Shown here one piece after another: positions 23,572-31,414 of a stretch of 64,000 nt of DNA. Position 1 is the stretch's first letter, and every line of letters begins with the position of its first letter. The position numbers and the translations under genes were made by a program. The stretch is from positions 80,388 through 144,387 of the forward strand of contig JAVHLI010000006.1 of assembly GCA_031082185.1 (NCBI GenBank), in the 5' to 3' direction. This DNA comes from a bacterium (GTDB lineage Bacteria > Sysuimicrobiota > Sysuimicrobiia > Sysuimicrobiales > Humicultoraceae). The notes beneath the pieces were generated by a model. The model saw only the letters and a list, made by a program, of their open reading frames with translations. It did no database searches and was not told where the DNA came from.

Positions 23572-24493
23572 ACGGCTTGAAGTCGATCGGCGTCGCGGGG
23601 TCGGCGATCACCTCGAAGTCGATCCGGTACGGATACTCGCGGTCGGCCCAGGTGGCTTCCGACGACTGGTAGACCGCCGTGGTGGCGACCGCCGCCGCGC
23701 CGAGCTTGTGTACACCCTTGATGTAGAAGAGCAGGAGGTCGCCGGGCTGCATGCGGTTGATGCGCCCGTAGTTCTCATCGCCCCAGCGCTGGCGCCCCAG
23801 GCACTTGAAGTAGTTGTTCATTGAAGTCACCAGCAGCCATTTCCGGCCCGTGCCTGCGGCGAAGTGCTTCAGCACTGTCCGCCGGACGAGTTCGCGGGCG
23901 CGGCGGAACTCCGGCGAGTGGCGCACCTGTCGCCACAGGCGTTCGCGGGCGCCTTGATCGACGCGGTAAGCGTCGGCGATCTCCCTCGTCAGGGGCAGCA
24001 CGCCCGGTGACTGCCAGAGTCTCCGAAAGAACCCTTCCAGGTTCCGGACCAGCGGATCCTGGAGACTGCCGGTGAGGGCTACGTTGAGCTCGATGTTCCT
24101 GGTCAGGGCGGGACCGGTGAGGTTCGAGGAGCCGACGACGGCGATGAAGTCCGAGCCGGCGGTGCCCAGGTAGAGCTTGGGGTGGAAGACGCCCTCCGCG
24201 ACGTCCTCCGGGGCGTAGTAGAGCCTGCACTCCCGTTCCGGCGGGGTGTGCAGGGATTCCAGCGCCTCGACCTGGGTCAGCCCGAAGTCGGTCCCCGCGA
24301 TCACCTGCAACCGGCGGACGGGTCGCTGCAGCAGGCGCAGTTCGTCCACGCCGCTCTGACGGACAAAGGCGGATGCGATCCTGACGCTCTCTGAGCCGTC
24401 CAGCAGCGTCTCGAGCGCGGACCGGGTTGCCCCGGCGGTGGGTAGAACCTGAAGGTTCACCGGCATCGTTGGTTGCCTGCCCGCCGGAGACAT
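23372..24493 (-). CDS. Phospholipase D-like nuclease domain fused to an EVE domain
   Basis: A 373-residue protein. Residues 20-165 are a PLD-superfamily domain with one HKD-type motif: His104 and Lys106 in FHPKLYLG, Asn124 in SSN and Glu135 in NIELN. PLD nucleases use one such motif per subunit and dimerise. Residues 218-345 are an EVE (PUA-like) domain, beginning KWLLVTSMNNYF, with the core MQPGDLLLFYIKGVHKLGAAAV. EVE domains bind modified bases. The architecture suggests a nuclease that cuts DNA or RNA carrying modified bases. An alternative start at 24466 is possible. A candidate defence protein; activity is inference. Confidence 0.8.
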   Translation of the reverse strand: MSPAGRQPTMPVNLQVLPTAGATRSALETLLDGSESVRIASAFVRQSGVDELRLLQRPVRRLQVIAGTDFGLTQVEALESLHTPPERECRLYYAPEDVAEGVFHPKLYLGTAGSDFIAVVGSSNLTGPALTRNIELNVALTGSLQDPLVRNLEGFFRRLWQSPGVLPLTREIADAYRVDQGARERLWRQVRHSPEFRRARELVRRTVLKHFAAGTGRKWLLVTSMNNYFKCLGRQRWGDENYGRINRMQPGDLLLFYIKGVHKLGAAAVATTAVYQSSEATWADREYPYRIDFEVIADPATPIDFKPFIPRLGFLARKDEKWGTALQTSALELPRADAQLLIEAIGAAEAAPELRLAVAESRAGYGAEMKRST

Positions 24494-24521
24494 TCGGCCT
24501 GGAGGGAGCTATTCCCCTTGC

Positions 24522-24550
24522 TTGACCGTCCAGCATGCGGTCGGTACCCT
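24522..24550 (+). promoter_or_regulatory. Promoter of the Nramp transporter gene
   Basis: TTGACC (24522-24527) and TACCCT (24545-24550) with a 17-bp spacer. The predicted start near 24557 lies just ahead of a TTTAG/CTAAG palindrome. Confidence 0.5.
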
Positions 24551-24563
24551 GTAGGCGCAGTCG

Positions 24564-24579
24564 TTTAGACACGACTAAG
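24564..24579. promoter_or_regulatory. Candidate metal-regulator operator (TTAG-N6-CTAA)
   Basis: TTTAGACACGACTAAG holds inverted half-sites TTAG and CTAA, 6 bp apart, placed just after the predicted transcription start of the Nramp gene. Similar TTAG/CTAA arms occur in DtxR/MntR-type boxes. An overlapping GTCG/CGAC pair at 24560-24575 could also form a small RNA hairpin. Regulator identity is inference. Confidence 0.4.
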
Positions 24580-24597
24580 TCCAGGACGTCACTTTGC

Positions 24598-25878
24598 ATG
24601 CAGCGTTCCGACAAGGTCACCGTTGAGGCCGCCGGGGACGTGCTTGCCGGCCGCAGCGGGCGGCGGGGGCTGGCCCGTCTCCTGCCGTTTCTCGGTCCCG
24701 CGTTCGTCGCCTCGGTCGCCTATGTGGATCCCGGCAACTTTGCCACCAACATCCAGGCGGGCGCGAAGTTCGGTTTCCTGCTGCTCTGGGTCGTGCTGGC
24801 CAGCAACCTGATGGCCATGTTGGTGCAGGTGCTTGCGGCAAAGCTAGGCATCGCTACCGGCCGCAACCTGGCCGAGCTGTGCCGGGAGCAGTTCCCGCGG
24901 CCGCTTGTCTGGATCATGTGGGTCCTGATGGAGGTCGTGGCCATGGCCACCGACCTGGCCGAGTTCGTCGGCGCCGCGGTGGGGTTCTACCTGCTGTTTG
25001 GCCTGGCGTTGTTTCCCGCGGGCCTGCTGACCGGCGCGGTCACGTTCCTCATCCTGGCGCTGGAGCGCCGGGGGTTCCGCCCCCTGGAGGTTGTGATAAC
25101 CGCGTTTGTCGGCATAATCGCCGTCTGCTACCTGATCGTGCTGGGGCTCGAGCGGCCCGCGCTGTCCGTGGTGCTGGGCGGTCTGTTGCGGCCGCGCTTC
25201 GCAGGCCCCGAGAGCGTGCTGCTCGCGACCGGCATCCTGGGTGCCACCGTAATGCCGCACGTCGTGTTCCTGCACTCGTCGCTGACGCAGCACCGGATCG
25301 TGGCCCGGACCGCCCATCAGGCACGACGGCTGTTCCGGTTTGAGGTCGCGGACGTCGTCATTGCCATGGGTATCGCCGGGCTGGTCAACGCCGCGATGCT
25401 GATCATGGCGGCCACCACCTTCTTCGCACACGGGCTGACCAATGTGGGGACCCTCGAGGAGGCCCACCGCACGCTCATCCCGCTGCTCGGCGGGTTGAGC
25501 AGCACTGTCTTTGCTATCTCGCTGCTGGCATCGGGCCTCTCATCGTCCGTGGTGGGCACGATGTCGGGTCAGGTGATCATGCAGGGCTTCCTGCACCGCC
25601 GCATCCCGGTGTGGGTCCGGCGGCTGGTGACGATGCTGCCCGCCCTCGTCGTGCTTGCGCTGGGGCTGGACCCCACCCGCAGCCTTGTCATCAGCCAGGT
25701 GGTGCTCAGCTTCGGGCTACCGTTCGCACTTATCCCTCTGGTCCTCTTCACGCGGCGGCGGGACCTGATGGGCCCTCTGACGAACCATGTAATCACGACG
25801 GCGGCCGCTGTTCTCGTTACGGCGCTCATCGTCGCTCTCAACCTTTTCCTAATCTACCAGGTGTTCGCCGGAGGATGA
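24598..25878 (+). CDS. mntH: Nramp-family divalent metal (Mn2+/Fe2+) transporter
   Basis: A 426-residue, 11-helix proton-coupled metal importer. The DPGN metal-binding motif is in VAYVDPGNFATNIQAG (helix 1), and helix 6 has the matching MPHVVFLHSS with the Met and His ligand positions. These are the two diagnostic unwound segments. The ATG at 24598 is preferred over ATG 24535 because the promoter and operator lie between them; the ribosome binding site (AGGA) is rather far. The universal stress protein gene follows after 7 bp, so the two are likely an operon for metal and oxidative stress. Confidence 0.93.
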   Translation: MQRSDKVTVEAAGDVLAGRSGRRGLARLLPFLGPAFVASVAYVDPGNFATNIQAGAKFGFLLLWVVLASNLMAMLVQVLAAKLGIATGRNLAELCREQFPRPLVWIMWVLMEVVAMATDLAEFVGAAVGFYLLFGLALFPAGLLTGAVTFLILALERRGFRPLEVVITAFVGIIAVCYLIVLGLERPALSVVLGGLLRPRFAGPESVLLATGILGATVMPHVVFLHSSLTQHRIVARTAHQARRLFRFEVADVVIAMGIAGLVNAAMLIMAATTFFAHGLTNVGTLEEAHRTLIPLLGGLSSTVFAISLLASGLSSSVVGTMSGQVIMQGFLHRRIPVWVRRLVTMLPALVVLALGLDPTRSLVISQVVLSFGLPFALIPLVLFTRRRDLMGPLTNHVITTAAAVLVTALIVALNLFLIYQVFAGG

Positions 25879-25885
25879 TGCGGCT

Positions 25886-26794
25886 GTGTTCGATCACCTG
25901 CTGATACCACTCGACGGCTCGCGGCTCGCCGAGAGCGTGCTTCCTGCCGCCGGGGCGATCGCGCGCCGGTTCGGGTCGGCCGTCACCCTGCTGCACGTGG
26001 TCGAGCGGACACCGCCCGACGAAGTGCACGGCGAGCCGCATCTGACTACCGTTGCGGAGGCAGAGGCCTACCTGGCGGAGGTGGCGGTCCGGGAGTTCCC
26101 GTCAGGGGCCGCAACCACGCACGTGCACGCCCCCGACGAGACCGACGTTGCCGAGAGCATCGCCCTCCACGCCGACGAGTTGCGCGCCGCGTTGATCGTA
26201 CTGTGCACCCACGGCCAGGGCGGAGCCCGGGAGCTGATCTACGGCAGCGTCGCTCAGCAGGTTCTCAGCCACGGCAGCGTCCCGGTCCTGCTGGTCCGCC
26301 CCGGCCCAGAGGCCCAGGCCTTCACCTGCGGCCGGGTTCTGGTTCCCCTGGACGGCAGCGCGCCGTCCGAGGCCGCCCTGCCGCCGGCCGAGGCGCTTGC
26401 CCGCGCATTCGGCGGCCGCCTTCACCTGCTGACCGTGGTGCCTACCGTTGCCACGGTCTCCTCTGACCGCGCGCCCGCTGCGCTGTTCCTTCCAATCGCG
26501 ACCGCGGTTGCCCTTGATCTCGAGGAGGAGGAGACGCGGCTCTACCTCGATGGGCTGGCCGCTCGACTGCGGCAGGACGCCCTGACCGCGGAGGCGGAAG
26601 TAGGGCGCGGTGATCCGGCCTGGGAAGTCGCCGCCGCCGCCGATCGGTTGGGTGCGGACCTCATGGTGATGGCCACCCACGGCCGGTCCGGCATGAGCGC
26701 GGTGTGGGCGGGCAGCGTGGCGATCCGGATCATGGCTAGGTGCCGCAGGCCGATGCTGCTGGTGAGGGCGCCGGGAGCGCCGGACAACCTTTGA
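25886..26794 (+). CDS. Tandem-domain universal stress protein
   Basis: A 302-residue protein with two Usp domains (about 1-145 and 148-300), starting at GTG 7 bp after the Nramp stop. Each begins with a RVLVPLDGS-type strand (FDHLLIPLDGS and GRVLVPLDGS). Each ends with an ATP-loop motif: CTHGQGGARELIYGS in the first and ATHGRSGMSAVWAGS in the second. Such proteins bind ATP or adenylates and help survival under stress. Tandem Usp proteins are common in Actinobacteria and Terrabacteria. Operon context with a Mn/Fe importer suggests a role in metal or oxidative stress. Confidence 0.93.
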   Translation: MFDHLLIPLDGSRLAESVLPAAGAIARRFGSAVTLLHVVERTPPDEVHGEPHLTTVAEAEAYLAEVAVREFPSGAATTHVHAPDETDVAESIALHADELRAALIVLCTHGQGGARELIYGSVAQQVLSHGSVPVLLVRPGPEAQAFTCGRVLVPLDGSAPSEAALPPAEALARAFGGRLHLLTVVPTVATVSSDRAPAALFLPIATAVALDLEEEETRLYLDGLAARLRQDALTAEAEVGRGDPAWEVAAAADRLGADLMVMATHGRSGMSAVWAGSVAIRIMARCRRPMLLVRAPGAPDNL

Positions 26795-26840
26795 GGCAGA
26801 TGCGTCCGACCGGCAGGCGCCCGGATGCGTGGCGCGGAGT

Positions 26841-26930
26841 TGGCGGAGGAGGTGGGATTCGAACCCACGAGGCAGTTTCCCGCCCAACGGTTTTCGAGAC
26901 CGTCCGGGTACCGGGCTCCCGAACTCCTCC
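26841..26930 (-). tRNA. tRNA-Ser(CGA)
   Basis: Minus-strand class II tRNA with encoded CCA. The acceptor stem GGAGGAG pairs with CTCCTCC, discriminator G. The anticodon stem ACGGT/ACCGT holds loop CTCGAAA, giving anticodon CGA for UCG. The long variable arm (GGCGGGAAACTGCC) and T-arm GGTTCGAATCC are intact. Confidence 0.96.
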
Positions 26931-26944
26931 AAAACCTAATGTTA

Positions 26945-27616
26945 TCAGGCCGGCGGTAGGGTGAACAAGGGCAGCGCCAGCAGGTCCGGCAGCGCCGCGA
27001 TGTAGTAGTCGGCCCACACCGACGGCTCGTGGTTCACGGCCACGGTGACCATCCCCACGGCGTGCGCTCCGTCAATCTCGCGGCCTTCGTGGCCCACGAA
27101 CACCGCCTCATCCGGCGCGAGGCTTGTTTGCCTGAGGGCTTCCATGTAGATCGCGGGATCCGGCTTCTGGACCCGTACGACCCTGGAGCAGGCGACCGCA
27201 TCAACGAGGCCGGCGACCCCGGCCTGGGCCAACCACTGCATCTTCCACTCCAGCGGATAGATGGTGTCGGTAATGATCCCGACGATGAGGCCGCGCTCCT
27301 TGAGGGCGGTCAGGGTGGCTCGGGCCCCGCTCAGGCCGTACACCTCGTGCGTCTGCTCCATGATCAGCCGGGTGAGATCCTTACGTTCTTCCGGGTTGGT
27401 CACGCCGCGCACGCGCAGGAACTCGTCCCAGTAATCGCCCGCGTTGACCTGACCGGTTGAGGCATTTGCCTGCGTGATCCTGAGACGGGCGCGTTCGGCT
27501 TCCGTGGGCTCGCGGTCGTAGCCCCTCTCCGCGAGAAGCCGGACCGCGTACTTACCGGTGGGCACCTTGCGGTCGTATAGCACTCCTGCCGCATCGAAGA
27601 ACACGCCTCGGATCAC
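26945..27616 (-). CDS. HAD-superfamily hydrolase with altered motif I
   Basis: A 223-residue HAD-like protein. Motif I is FFDAAGVLYD: the nucleophile Asp is present, but the second Asp of DxD is Ala. Motif II is the Thr of IITDT, motif III the Lys in VQKPDPAIY, and motif IV the Asp in GHEGREID. Without the general-acid Asp, classical phosphatase activity is doubtful, though some HAD enzymes act on other leaving groups. The gene overlaps the next HAD gene by 4 bp and is the last in the RpiR operon. It may act on the imported compound or its product. Confidence 0.85.
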   Translation of the reverse strand: MIRGVFFDAAGVLYDRKVPTGKYAVRLLAERGYDREPTEAERARLRITQANASTGQVNAGDYWDEFLRVRGVTNPEERKDLTRLIMEQTHEVYGLSGARATLTALKERGLIVGIITDTIYPLEWKMQWLAQAGVAGLVDAVACSRVVRVQKPDPAIYMEALRQTSLAPDEAVFVGHEGREIDGAHAVGMVTVAVNHEPSVWADYYIAALPDLLALPLFTLPPA

Positions 27617-28392
27617 GATTCCCTCACGGCCCCCTGTCCGCCCCTGCCCGCGATCGGTCCTGTCACGACCGCGATGATCTCCCGTAGGTCTCGGATAACG
27701 ACGTCCGCGGCCGGCTCCTCCATATCGCCGTCGGACTTGTCGGTGAGGAACGACCGGATCTGGATGGCCAGCCCATACCCGGCCCCTTGGGCGCCTGCCA
27801 CGTCGCGGGAGACGGTATCGCCCACGTAGGCGCAGGCCTCCGGCGGCAGCCCCATCTGAGCCGCCGCCTCATGGAAGATGCGCGGGTGAGGTTTGCGGTA
27901 GCCGAAGCCGGAGCTGGTGATGACCGGGTCGAAGAAGCGGGCTATGCCGTACGATGCCAGCTTCCGCGGCACCAGCCCCAGACTCAGGATGTTTGATATG
28001 ACCGCCAGGCGGAAGCCGCGTTGCTGCAGTTCGGCGAGCACGGCAGGCGCCTCCGGCCTCAGCGTCCGCCCGTAGAAGTTGTCCTCGTAGTACAGGGTCA
28101 GATCCTCGGCCTCGGCGATCAGCCGGTCCCGGGGCAACCCGTTGTCGGGGAAGACGTACTCGGTCCACACACGATCCGGCGGCAGCTCGCGCTGGTGCTG
28201 CTCCCGCCAGCGCTGGTAGGCCGCCATGCCGGACAGCACGGCGGCGCGCAGGTCTTCCACCGACAGGCCGGGGTCAAGTCCCCGGCCTGCCAGCATCTCC
28301 AGCAGGCCGCCGGCAGCGGTCTGGCGGGTGGCGTCGTCGTAGTAGATCTCCTCCAACGTGCCACCCAGGTCGAAGACGACGGCCTTGATCAC
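27613..28392 (-). CDS. HAD-superfamily hydrolase (subfamily IA)
   Basis: A 259-residue HAD phosphatase-like enzyme. Motif I is FDLGGTLEE (DxGGT, like the G1P phosphatase YihX, which has Gly or Asn at this position). Motif II is Ser in LAVISNI, motif III Lys in YRKPHPRIF and motif IV VGDTVSRDVAGA. A helical cap domain (about residues 20-115) sits between motifs I and II. It starts within the stop of the substrate-binding-protein gene. The C-terminal part of about 20 residues is variable. Likely role: removal of phosphate from a sugar phosphate delivered by the ABC importer. Substrate is inference. Confidence 0.88.
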   Translation of the reverse strand: MIKAVVFDLGGTLEEIYYDDATRQTAAGGLLEMLAGRGLDPGLSVEDLRAAVLSGMAAYQRWREQHQRELPPDRVWTEYVFPDNGLPRDRLIAEAEDLTLYYEDNFYGRTLRPEAPAVLAELQQRGFRLAVISNILSLGLVPRKLASYGIARFFDPVITSSGFGYRKPHPRIFHEAAAQMGLPPEACAYVGDTVSRDVAGAQGAGYGLAIQIRSFLTDKSDGDMEEPAADVVIRDLREIIAVVTGPIAGRGGQGAVRES

Positions 28393-29600
28393 TATCTTCT
28401 CCGCTGGTTCGCGACCCAGAAGTCCAGGATCTTCGCCCCGTGCTCGTAGGCGTACATGGGGTCAATGGTCCAGGCCTTGTTCTTCAGCACGGCCATGGGC
28501 ACCGCCCCACGGGGGAACTCCAGCATGCCTGTGCGCACCGGGTAGTCTCCGGGCACGAAGAACGGCTCATAGCCCTTTCCGCCCCGGCTGTCGCCCATCA
28601 ACCACCGGATCATGAGCTTGGCGGCGTTGGGGTGAGGTGCCTGGTCAATGATGCCCAGGTAGGTCTGGTAGAAGACCGCCCCGACGGGCTTGATGTCCAG
28701 CGCGGGCTCGAAGACGAACCTCCCGGCCATCACGTCGCGGTACTTAGCATAGTCAACCGTGGCCAGGGGCGGGTCCTTCTGCCCCCGCGTGCCCACGGCC
28801 CTGGTCGCGTCGCCGTCGCTGCCGGCGAAGACCGGATCGTTCTTGAGAAAATTCCTGATCCACTGGAAGGCGGCATTCGGGCAGTCCTTGTCGAGGACGA
28901 TCTCCTTGCCGAACGCATCCTTGTAGGAGCTCGCGAAGTGATCGGCATGCTTGACGAAGGTGGCCATCATGCTCAGGTTTTCGCCGGACTCGAAGATGTC
29001 CTTGATCTGCACCTTGCCCTTCCACTGGGGCTTGGTCAGGTCCCACCAGCTCGTGATCGGAGGCGTCTTGTACACTTCAGAGTTGTAGATGACCACCCGC
29101 GTGCCCAGGCGCTGTACGAGCAGCGGCTCACGGAGCTCCTTTGGGATCAGCCCCACCAGCTCGCTCGGGACGAAGTTCCAGAGCATCCGCCTGGGAACCA
29201 TCTCGAAGATCACCGTGGGCGGATCGCCGGCGAAGAACACGTCGCCGGTACGGACGCGCGCACGGACTTCCTCTTTGACCTTGCTGATCACCTCTACGGT
29301 GCCCATGTCGAAGGCCTCGACCTTGATGCCGGGATAGGCGGCCTCGAAGCTCTTGGCGGCCGCCGGGATGCGCGAGGACGACGAGTAGACGACGACTTTA
29401 CCCTCTTTCCTGGCCGCCGCCTCGATCGCGGCCCAGTCGTGCGTCGCCGGTGAGTGGGGACCCAGTTTGGCTTCCAGGAGCCATTTCTGCTGGGCCTCGG
29501 ACATCGCCGGCGCGCCCAGGGACGGCGTGGTCCCCGCCAGCGCAACGGCGAGGACGCCGATGGTCAGAGCGCACGTCAGGGAAGAAACCTGCCTGATCAT
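28392..29600 (-). CDS. ABC transporter substrate-binding protein (Fe(III)/AfuA-type)
   Basis: A 402-residue exported receptor. The ATG at 29600 is taken because GGAGG lies 6 bases ahead; an upstream in-frame start exists. Signal peptide: residues 1-30 (ending near TTPSLGA). The mature domain contains YSSSSRIPAAAKSFEAAYPGIKVEAF and ARVRTGDVFFAGD, typical of the group that includes ferric receptors and the AfuA hexose-phosphate receptor. No clear Tyr cluster for Fe3+ binding was seen, so a phosphorylated organic ligand is at least as likely. It overlaps the permease gene by 4 bp. RpiR regulator and HAD enzymes in the operon favour the sugar-phosphate reading. Confidence 0.88.
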   Translation of the reverse strand: MIRQVSSLTCALTIGVLAVALAGTTPSLGAPAMSEAQQKWLLEAKLGPHSPATHDWAAIEAAARKEGKVVVYSSSSRIPAAAKSFEAAYPGIKVEAFDMGTVEVISKVKEEVRARVRTGDVFFAGDPPTVIFEMVPRRMLWNFVPSELVGLIPKELREPLLVQRLGTRVVIYNSEVYKTPPITSWWDLTKPQWKGKVQIKDIFESGENLSMMATFVKHADHFASSYKDAFGKEIVLDKDCPNAAFQWIRNFLKNDPVFAGSDGDATRAVGTRGQKDPPLATVDYAKYRDVMAGRFVFEPALDIKPVGAVFYQTYLGIIDQAPHPNAAKLMIRWLMGDSRGGKGYEPFFVPGDYPVRTGMLEFPRGAVPMAVLKNKAWTIDPMYAYEHGAKILDFWVANQRRR

Positions 29601-31414
29601 TGGGTTGCCTCCTTCTTTCCGATTCTCCGGATCAACCACTGACCTGCCAGACTCAGGGCGACGAGGATTATCACGATGCCGTTGGCAAACTGGGTGAAGC
29701 CCTGCTCATTGTAGCGGAAGATCAGACTGGGCAGCACCCGGGTGGACGGCGTCACCAGCAGAATGATGAGCGATAGATCGCGGATTGTGCTTATGAACGT
29801 CAGCAGGAACCCTGCCACGAATCCGCTCAGTGTCAGGGGAACGATGATGCGCCGGAACCGGGCGGTCCAGGAGGCGCCGGACATAACCGCGGCTTCCTCG
29901 AGCTCCTGGCCCACCTGGAGCATGGAAGAGACCCCTGTCCGCGACGAGAAGGGCAGGTTCTTGGCGACGCAGACCAGCACCAGCAACGCAAAGGTGCCGT
30001 AGAGCGCCGGGATCGGACCGAGCGGCGAGGCGAACATGGCTATGTAGACCGCCCCGAACGCGATGCTGGGAACGAGATATGGCAGGAACGATATCTGTTC
30101 CAGCGCGCGCGACAGCCGCGTACCGCGCCCTTTCACGATGGCGTACCCCAGGAGCAGGCCTAGCAGGCCCACCAATCCCGCTGTGATTACCGACAGCGCG
30201 ATGCTGTTCTTCGCGGCTCCAAGCACAAGCCAGCTTCGCAGCAGTCCTGCTTCCCCCTCGGCGTAGCGGCGGTTTCCGCCCTCGGAGATCCAATAGTGCA
30301 GCGACAGATTGCCCAAACTGTAGTTGTTCTCCTCGAGCATGAGCGACTGCCAGACCAGGAGCAGGAGGGGAACCAGCACGCAGACCAGGACGAACGCCAA
30401 TACCAGGATCAGCAACGGGTACCGCCAGCCGCGCAGCGGTGTCAGGCGCACCCGCAGGCCCCTACCTGAGATCGTGACGAAGCTCTTGCGCGTGCCGATG
30501 AGGCGCTGGTTGCCATAGATCGTCAGCGCGGACAACACAACCAGCACTACGGCCAGGATGTAGGCGGAGGCCTTGAAGCCCATCCTGAGGTTGTTGTAGA
30601 GGGTGGTGGCGAGCGTGTAGTACCCCACCGGCCTGCCCAGGAAGATCGGCGTGCCGAACGTCCCCAGTGACCGTGAGAAAGTCAGGATGAAGGCCGAAAG
30701 TATGGCCGGAAGGACCAGGGGGAGTGTGATCTTCTTTAGGATCTTCCATCGGTTCGCCCCGAGGATCTCCCCTGACTCCTCGAGATGGCTGTCAACCGAG
30801 GCCAGCGCGCCCGACACCAGGATGAAGGTGAAGGCGTAGTAGTGCAGTCCCATAGCGATGATGATGGGGACCGGCCCATATGCCAGCCAGTTGGGGGTGG
30901 CGACGCCGGTCATATACTCGAACAGGCCACCTGCTCCGCCCAGCCGGGAGTTCCTGAAGACGACCAGCCAGGCCAGCGCTATGGTCCACGAGGGCAGGAT
31001 GAATGGGATCGTGATCAGGCCGCCGAGCAGACGGCGCCCCGGCAGATCGGTGCGGGTCAGGAGCCAGGCGAGCGGGCACCCGATCAGCAGGGCCATGAGG
31101 GTCGCGCCCGCGGAGGTGACAACGGTGTTGAGAAAAGGCCTGTAGACCAGCTCGTTGCTGACCGTGCCCAGGAAGGTGCGCTTCCAGTGGAACAGGGTGA
31201 ACGCGCCTTCCTCGAACCCCCTGGCCACCCGCGCGTCCTCAGGGTGCCAGGTGATTGTCGCCCACGCGATCCGCAGGAGGGGAACCCCCACCAGGTAGAT
31301 GAGCAAGGCGCAGAGGACGAGCGAGAGCAGAATCCTGGGCGTCGTGATCGCACGCCAGAGGCGGCGCATGTGCGGATGCAGCGCGGACGACCAGGGAGGA
31401 TTCAGCGCGGCCAT
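29597..31414 (-). CDS. Double-length ABC permease (Fe(III)/hexose-phosphate type)
   Basis: A 605-residue inner-membrane permease holding two permease halves in one chain, as in FbpB/AfuB proteins. Half one has the EAA loop ESGEILGANRWKILKKITLPLVLPAIL (about residues 214-240). Half two has EEAAVMSGASWTARFRRIIVPLTLSGF (about residues 510-536). Each half has about six helices. Such fused permeases transport Fe3+ or organophosphates. The gene overlaps both neighbours by 1-4 bp. Substrate follows that of the binding protein. Confidence 0.92.
   Translation of the reverse strand: MAALNPPWSSALHPHMRRLWRAITTPRILLSLVLCALLIYLVGVPLLRIAWATITWHPEDARVARGFEEGAFTLFHWKRTFLGTVSNELVYRPFLNTVVTSAGATLMALLIGCPLAWLLTRTDLPGRRLLGGLITIPFILPSWTIALAWLVVFRNSRLGGAGGLFEYMTGVATPNWLAYGPVPIIIAMGLHYYAFTFILVSGALASVDSHLEESGEILGANRWKILKKITLPLVLPAILSAFILTFSRSLGTFGTPIFLGRPVGYYTLATTLYNNLRMGFKASAYILAVVLVVLSALTIYGNQRLIGTRKSFVTISGRGLRVRLTPLRGWRYPLLILVLAFVLVCVLVPLLLLVWQSLMLEENNYSLGNLSLHYWISEGGNRRYAEGEAGLLRSWLVLGAAKNSIALSVITAGLVGLLGLLLGYAIVKGRGTRLSRALEQISFLPYLVPSIAFGAVYIAMFASPLGPIPALYGTFALLVLVCVAKNLPFSSRTGVSSMLQVGQELEEAAVMSGASWTARFRRIIVPLTLSGFVAGFLLTFISTIRDLSLIILLVTPSTRVLPSLIFRYNEQGFTQFANGIVIILVALSLAGQWLIRRIGKKEATQ

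Noticed and set aside
28392..29600. Firm naming of the receptor as an iron-binding protein
   Set aside because: No Tyr pair typical of ferric receptors could be identified, and the operon context favours a phosphorylated organic ligand.
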